NCBI GenBank assembly: GCA_027058735.1
Contig: JALURZ010000242.1
Coordinates: 1 to 8,179, forward strand
Source: Hyphomicrobiales bacterium
GTDB taxonomy: Bacteria; Pseudomonadota; Alphaproteobacteria; Rhizobiales; JALURZ01
Direction of reading: 5' to 3'
Length of the DNA stretch: 8,179 nt
Position 1 is the stretch's first letter. Every line of letters begins with the position of its first letter. Under the pieces are notes generated by a model. The model had not been told where the DNA came from. It made no database searches and saw only the letters and a list, made by a program, of their open reading frames with translations. This document shows positions 5,723 through 8,179 of the stretch, piece after piece. The translations under genes were made by a program, and so were the position numbers.

Positions 5723-6439
5723 GTCCGGTTTTCGCCCTTTTCGGGCCTCGTAGGCCGCCCACAGGTCGGGGCGGCGCCGCCTGGTGTCGGCACGCGCGCG
5801 GGCGCGGCGCCATTGCACGATCTTGTTGTGGTCGCCCGAGGTCAGCACCGGCGGTATCGCACGCCCCTCCCAATCCCGGGGCCGCGTATAATGCGGGTGT
5901 TCCAGCAGCCCGGTCTCAAAGCTCTCTTCATCCAGGGAACCTTCGGCGCCGACGACCCCGGGCAGCAGCCGCACGGCCGCATCCATCAGCGCCAGCGCCG
6001 CCACCTCGCCGCCCGAAAGAACGAAATCGCCGATGCTGATCTGTTCCAGCGCGCGGGCTTCGAGAACCCGCTCATCGAGCCCTTCAAACCGGCCGCACAG
6101 CACGATCGCACCCGGCCCTTCGGCAAGCCGGCGGACCCGCCTCTGGGTCAGCGGCGTCCCGCGCGGCGTCAGATATATCGCGGGCACATCGCCGTGACCG
6201 CGCGCGGCATGATCGAGTGCGGCGGCCACCACATCGGCGCGCATCACCATGCCGGGCCCGCCGCCGGCCGGCGTATCGTCGACCGAGCGATGGGCGCCGA
6301 TGCCGAAATCGCGCAGATCGACCGTCTCGAGCGACCAGACGCCGCGCTCCAGCGCCCTGCCCGCCAGCGACGCCCCCAGCGGGCCGGGAAACATTTCAGG
6401 AAAGAGCGTCAGGACGCTCACGGTCCATCGCTTTGTCAT
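5717..6439 (-). CDS. trmD: tRNA (guanine37-N1)-methyltransferase
   Basis: TrmD transfers a methyl group from S-adenosylmethionine to N1 of G37, next to the anticodon of several tRNAs, preventing +1 frameshifting. It is a SPOUT-family homodimer with a trefoil knot. The 240-residue product is of normal length. It shows the N-terminal LTLFPEMFPGPL (10-21), DDTPAGGGPGMVM (54-66), the knot motifs IYLTPRGTPLTQ (88-99), LCGRFEGLDERV (114-125) and ISIGDFVLSGGEVAAL (134-149). It also has the catalytic-loop aspartate in GSLDEESF (D170) and LLEHPHYTRPRDWEG (178-192). I chose ATG at 6439 because it is directly followed by the family N-terminus. The same frame is open further upstream, but that part lies inside the acetyltransferase gene. 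The start overlaps the preceding stop as ATGA, so translational coupling is likely. Confidence 0.98.
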   Translation of the reverse strand: MTKRWTVSVLTLFPEMFPGPLGASLAGRALERGVWSLETVDLRDFGIGAHRSVDDTPAGGGPGMVMRADVVAAALDHAARGHGDVPAIYLTPRGTPLTQRRVRRLAEGPGAIVLCGRFEGLDERVLEARALEQISIGDFVLSGGEVAALALMDAAVRLLPGVVGAEGSLDEESFETGLLEHPHYTRPRDWEGRAIPPVLTSGDHNKIVQWRRARARADTRRRRPDLWAAYEARKGRKPDR

Positions 6440-6906
6440 CCGAGCCTCAGTTTCAGGCCGATATGGGAGGCCTGAAATCCCGCCTTTTGGTAAAATGCGA
6501 TTGCCTCGGGCCGGGTCTTGTCGCTGGTGAGCTGCACCAGCACACAGCCGCGCTTGCGCGCCCGGGCGATGGCGTGCTCGACGAGCGCGCGCCCGATACC
6601 GGACCCGCGATGCCTGCGCGCCACGCGCACGCCCTCGATCTGGGCGCGTTCGCCGCCGGTGTGGGTGAGGCCGGGGATGAACGTGAGCTGCAGACAGCCG
6701 CACACAACGCCGGCGCATTCGGCGACGAGCAGAAAGTTGCGATCATCCTGCGAGATCGCCGCAAAGGCGGCCCGGTAGGGGGCCGGGTTGGCCGTCAGAT
6801 CGTCCTCCCGCTCCCGGCCCAGCGGATCGTCGCCCAGCAGGGTTACGACCGCATACAGATCGCCGCCGCGCGCCTCGCGAATGTGCACATTGCCGACCGT
6901 GCCCAT
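6436..6906 (-). CDS. GNAT-family N-acetyltransferase
   Basis: The product is 156 residues with a complete GNAT fold signature. The N-terminal strand-helix is VHIREARGGDLYAVVTLLGDDPLG (7-30). The core strands are FLLVAECAGVVCGCLQLTFIPGL (58-80) and AQIEGVRV (88-95). The acetyl-CoA pyrophosphate-binding loop is RRHRGSGIGRALV (97-109), and AIAFYQKAGF (135-144) is in the C-terminal half. The substrate is unknown; it could be a small amine or a protein N-terminus. Ribosomal-protein acetylation (RimI/RimJ-like) is suggested only by the neighbours. The LQLTFIPGL...RAQIE...LVQLTSDK pattern resembles a widespread subgroup of small uncharacterised GNAT proteins. ATG at 6906 has GGGAG about six bases upstream. 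The gene lies 20 bases after rimM and overlaps trmD by four bases, so it is part of the operon. It is not a usual member of the rpsP-rimM-trmD-rplS set. Confidence 0.9.
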   Translation of the reverse strand: MGTVGNVHIREARGGDLYAVVTLLGDDPLGREREDDLTANPAPYRAAFAAISQDDRNFLLVAECAGVVCGCLQLTFIPGLTHTGGERAQIEGVRVARRHRGSGIGRALVEHAIARARKRGCVLVQLTSDKTRPEAIAFYQKAGFQASHIGLKLRLG

Positions 6907-6926
6907 ATCGGCTCCCTCACGGATTG

Positions 6927-7442
6927 TCAGTCGTCCTGCATGGTTTCGGGCCAGACCACGACAAGTCGCTTCGCCGCCAGATCGACCTCGGGAACGAACG
7001 CCTTCGTAAATGGCAAAAGTTCCGTTTCGCGCTGTTTTTTCAGTGCGATTTCAAGCAGGTCGCCGGCGCCGAAATTCTGCACCCCCGCGACCGCGCCAAG
7101 ATGTTCGCCGCTTTCGCTCTCCACCCTCAGGCCGATCAGCTCCGCGTGATACCAGCTCTCCTCGCCCGCCTCCGGCAGGGCCGAGGCGGCGATGTAGAGC
7201 CGTGTTCCCTTGAGCCGGTCGGCCGCCGCCCGGCTGGTCACCCCCTCGATGCGGGCAACCAGCGACTTGCCCACCGCTTTCAGCGCGGTGATGCGAAAGC
7301 GCGCCGATCCGTCCTGCGTCTCCAGTTCCCCATAGCGCGCGATATCCCCCGGCACCTGGGCAAAGGACTTGAGCCTGACCTCGCCGCGCACCCCGTGGGC
7401 GCCCGCGATGGCCCCCAGCAGAATGCGCTCCTCACCGCACAC
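6927..7442 (-). CDS. rimM: 16S rRNA processing / 30S maturation factor RimM
   Basis: RimM binds S19 and the 30S head and assists late maturation of 16S rRNA. The 171-residue product has the normal two-domain layout. The N-terminal RimM domain carries LLGAIAGAHGVRGEVRLKSF (8-27) and GTRLYI (79-84). The C-terminal PRC-barrel domain carries SWYHAELIGLRVESESGEHLG (96-116), NFGAGDLLEI (123-132) and LLPFTKAFVPEVD (142-154). I place the start at GTG 7442, seven bases after the rpsP stop. The ribosome site GAGG lies five bases upstream and overlaps the rpsP TGA, which suggests re-initiation after rpsP. No nearby ATG fits the family N-terminus. The acetyltransferase gene follows after 20 bases. Confidence 0.96.
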   Translation of the reverse strand: MCGEERILLGAIAGAHGVRGEVRLKSFAQVPGDIARYGELETQDGSARFRITALKAVGKSLVARIEGVTSRAAADRLKGTRLYIAASALPEAGEESWYHAELIGLRVESESGEHLGAVAGVQNFGAGDLLEIALKKQRETELLPFTKAFVPEVDLAAKRLVVVWPETMQDD

Positions 7443-7448
7443 AGGGCC

Positions 7449-7967
7449 TCACATTCCGGATTTTTCGTCTTCCTTCGATTCATCGCCGCCGGCCTTTTCG
7501 GCGGGCGCCTCGCCGGCATCCTCGCCCGCACCGTCATCGCCGGGCTCCGGCGCGGCCTCAGCGCTTTCCTCAGCCGCCTCGCCAGCCTGCTGCGCGGGCG
7601 CCTCTTCGGCCTTGGCGGCCGCCTTGGCGTCAATCTCGGCCTGGCGCCTGGCCTCCTCGCGCTCAAGGCGCTTCTTGCCGGGCTTCGCCTTGATGGGATT
7701 GTTGCGCGCATCGCGTTTCATGATGCCGGCTTCATCCAGGAACCGGTTGACCCGGTCGCTCGGCAACGCGCCATGGCCGAGCCAGTGCCTGATGCGCTCG
7801 GCATCGAGCCGCACCCGGTCATCATGGTCTTTCGGCAGCAGCGGATTGTAGGTGCCCAGTTTTTCGATAAAACGGCCATCGCGCGGGGCGCGCACGTCCG
7901 CGACAACAATGCGGTAATAGGGGCGCTTCTTCGCCCCGGCTCTCGCCAGCCTTATTTTCAGTGCCAT
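7449..7967 (-). CDS. rpsP: Small ribosomal subunit protein bS16, with long acidic C-terminal extension
   Basis: S16 binds 16S rRNA in the 30S body and is needed for assembly. The product is 172 residues against 82 in E. coli. The core (about 1-85) is typical: MALKIRLARAGAKKRPYYRIVVAD (1-24), APRDGRFIEKLGTYNPL (27-43), DAERIRHWLGHGALPSDRV (55-73) and FLDEAGI (76-82). A basic linker follows (NNPIKAKPGKKRLEREEARR, about 89-108). An Ala/Glu/Asp/Gly-rich tail then runs to the C-terminus and is strongly acidic from about residue 120. Shorter Ala/Glu-rich S16 extensions are common in Alphaproteobacteria; this one is long. The tail codons resemble the rest of the gene, so a frameshift origin is unlikely. 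ATG at 7967 has AGGAGA about ten bases upstream. The gene lies 56 bases after ffh and six before rimM. Confidence 0.97.
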   Translation of the reverse strand: MALKIRLARAGAKKRPYYRIVVADVRAPRDGRFIEKLGTYNPLLPKDHDDRVRLDAERIRHWLGHGALPSDRVNRFLDEAGIMKRDARNNPIKAKPGKKRLEREEARRQAEIDAKAAAKAEEAPAQQAGEAAEESAEAAPEPGDDGAGEDAGEAPAEKAGGDESKEDEKSGM

Positions 7968-8023
7968 TTCGGTCCGTTCTCCTGAAATTCGAATTCTGTT
8001 CGGGTTGACTTGCTCGATCGCGA

Positions 8024-8179
8024 TTATTTCTTCTTGCCCGGCAGGGGCGGCATCATGCCCGGCGGGCCGCCAAGCCCCGGCAGGGCGCCGGGCATGCCCA
8101 TTCCGGGCGGCAGTTGCGGCGGCTCCCCGGGGGGCAGCCCCTCCGGCGGCATCGGCGGCATGCCGCCGCCACCGAAAAG
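8024..8179 (-). CDS. ffh: Signal recognition particle protein Ffh, C-terminal end only
   Basis: Only the last 51 residues and the TAA stop (8026-8024) are in the window. The segment is rich in Met, Pro and Gly (for example GMPPMPPEG, LPPGMGMPGALPGLGGPPGMM) and ends PLPGKKK. This resembles the low-complexity tail that follows the Met-rich M domain of Ffh, the SRP54-type GTPase that binds 4.5S RNA and delivers signal-peptide-bearing ribosomes to FtsY. No catalytic domain is visible. The identification rests on the tail composition plus the position directly upstream of rpsP, the usual order in Proteobacteria. Confidence 0.85.
   Translation of the reverse strand, partial: LFGGGGMPPMPPEGLPPGEPPQLPPGMGMPGALPGLGGPPGMMPPLPGKKK

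Noticed and set aside
6440..6718. N-terminal extension of trmD to 6718
   Set aside because: The extra residues are an Arg-rich out-of-frame reading of the acetyltransferase gene; family TrmD begins at ATG 6439.
6924..7985. Plus-strand open frame of 353 codons opposite rimM and rpsP
   Set aside because: It spans two well-identified genes in antisense; its apparent hydrophobic stretches come from the Ala/Glu-rich S16 tail read backwards.
8006..8030. Plus-strand TTGACT with a TATTTC-like box between ffh and rpsP
   Set aside because: It points away from rpsP and toward the antisense of ffh, with no gene to drive; a chance match.
1..8179. CRISPR array, tRNA or rRNA genes, toxin-antitoxin or phage-defence genes
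   Set aside because: None seen. The only regular repeats are the 8-base and 9-base tandems, and there are no spacer-repeat units or cloverleaf-like sequences.

Overview
The window looks like a piece of an alphaproteobacterial chromosome. It is GC-rich by eye. Every gene I can support lies on the minus strand, so transcription runs right to left. The organism call rests on the gene order, the product sequences (leuCDB-type genes, an S16 and L19 with long low-complexity tails, a Met/Pro/Gly-rich Ffh tail) and an IS481 transposase of a type common in Alphaproteobacteria. I cannot name a genus.

Right block (8179 to 5170): the translation and secretion cluster ffh (3' end only) - rpsP - rimM - GNAT acetyltransferase - trmD - rplS. 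This is the classic ffh/rpsP/rimM/trmD/rplS order with one extra gene, a GNAT-family acetyltransferase, between rimM and trmD. It overlaps trmD by an ATGA junction. The proteins are SRP GTPase Ffh, ribosomal protein S16, 16S maturation factor RimM, tRNA m1G37 methyltransferase TrmD and ribosomal protein L19.

Middle block (5119 to 849): a leucine biosynthesis cluster, leuC - secreted HExxH protein - small C-terminal-membrane-anchor protein - leuD - leuB. LeuC and LeuD form isopropylmalate isomerase. LeuB is 3-isopropylmalate dehydrogenase. Two unrecognised genes separate the two isomerase subunits, and the first has a plausible promoter of its own. The 169-base leuD-leuB spacer holds a strong hairpin, four perfect tandem copies of an octamer, and a second hairpin close to the leuB start.

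Left block (about 829 to 1): an IS481-family insertion sequence, cut by the window edge. It starts about 20 bases past the leuB stop and points the same way as leuB. The visible transposase has glycine where the second catalytic aspartate of the DDE triad is expected, so this copy is probably dead.

Most of the window is ordinary core genome. I see no clear undescribed system. The items most worth a second look are the leuD-leuB spacer, the HECGH protein inside the leu cluster, the GNAT gene inside the trmD operon, the catalytic lesion in the transposase, and the opposite-charge tails on S16 and L19. No gene-free stretch exceeds 300 bases.
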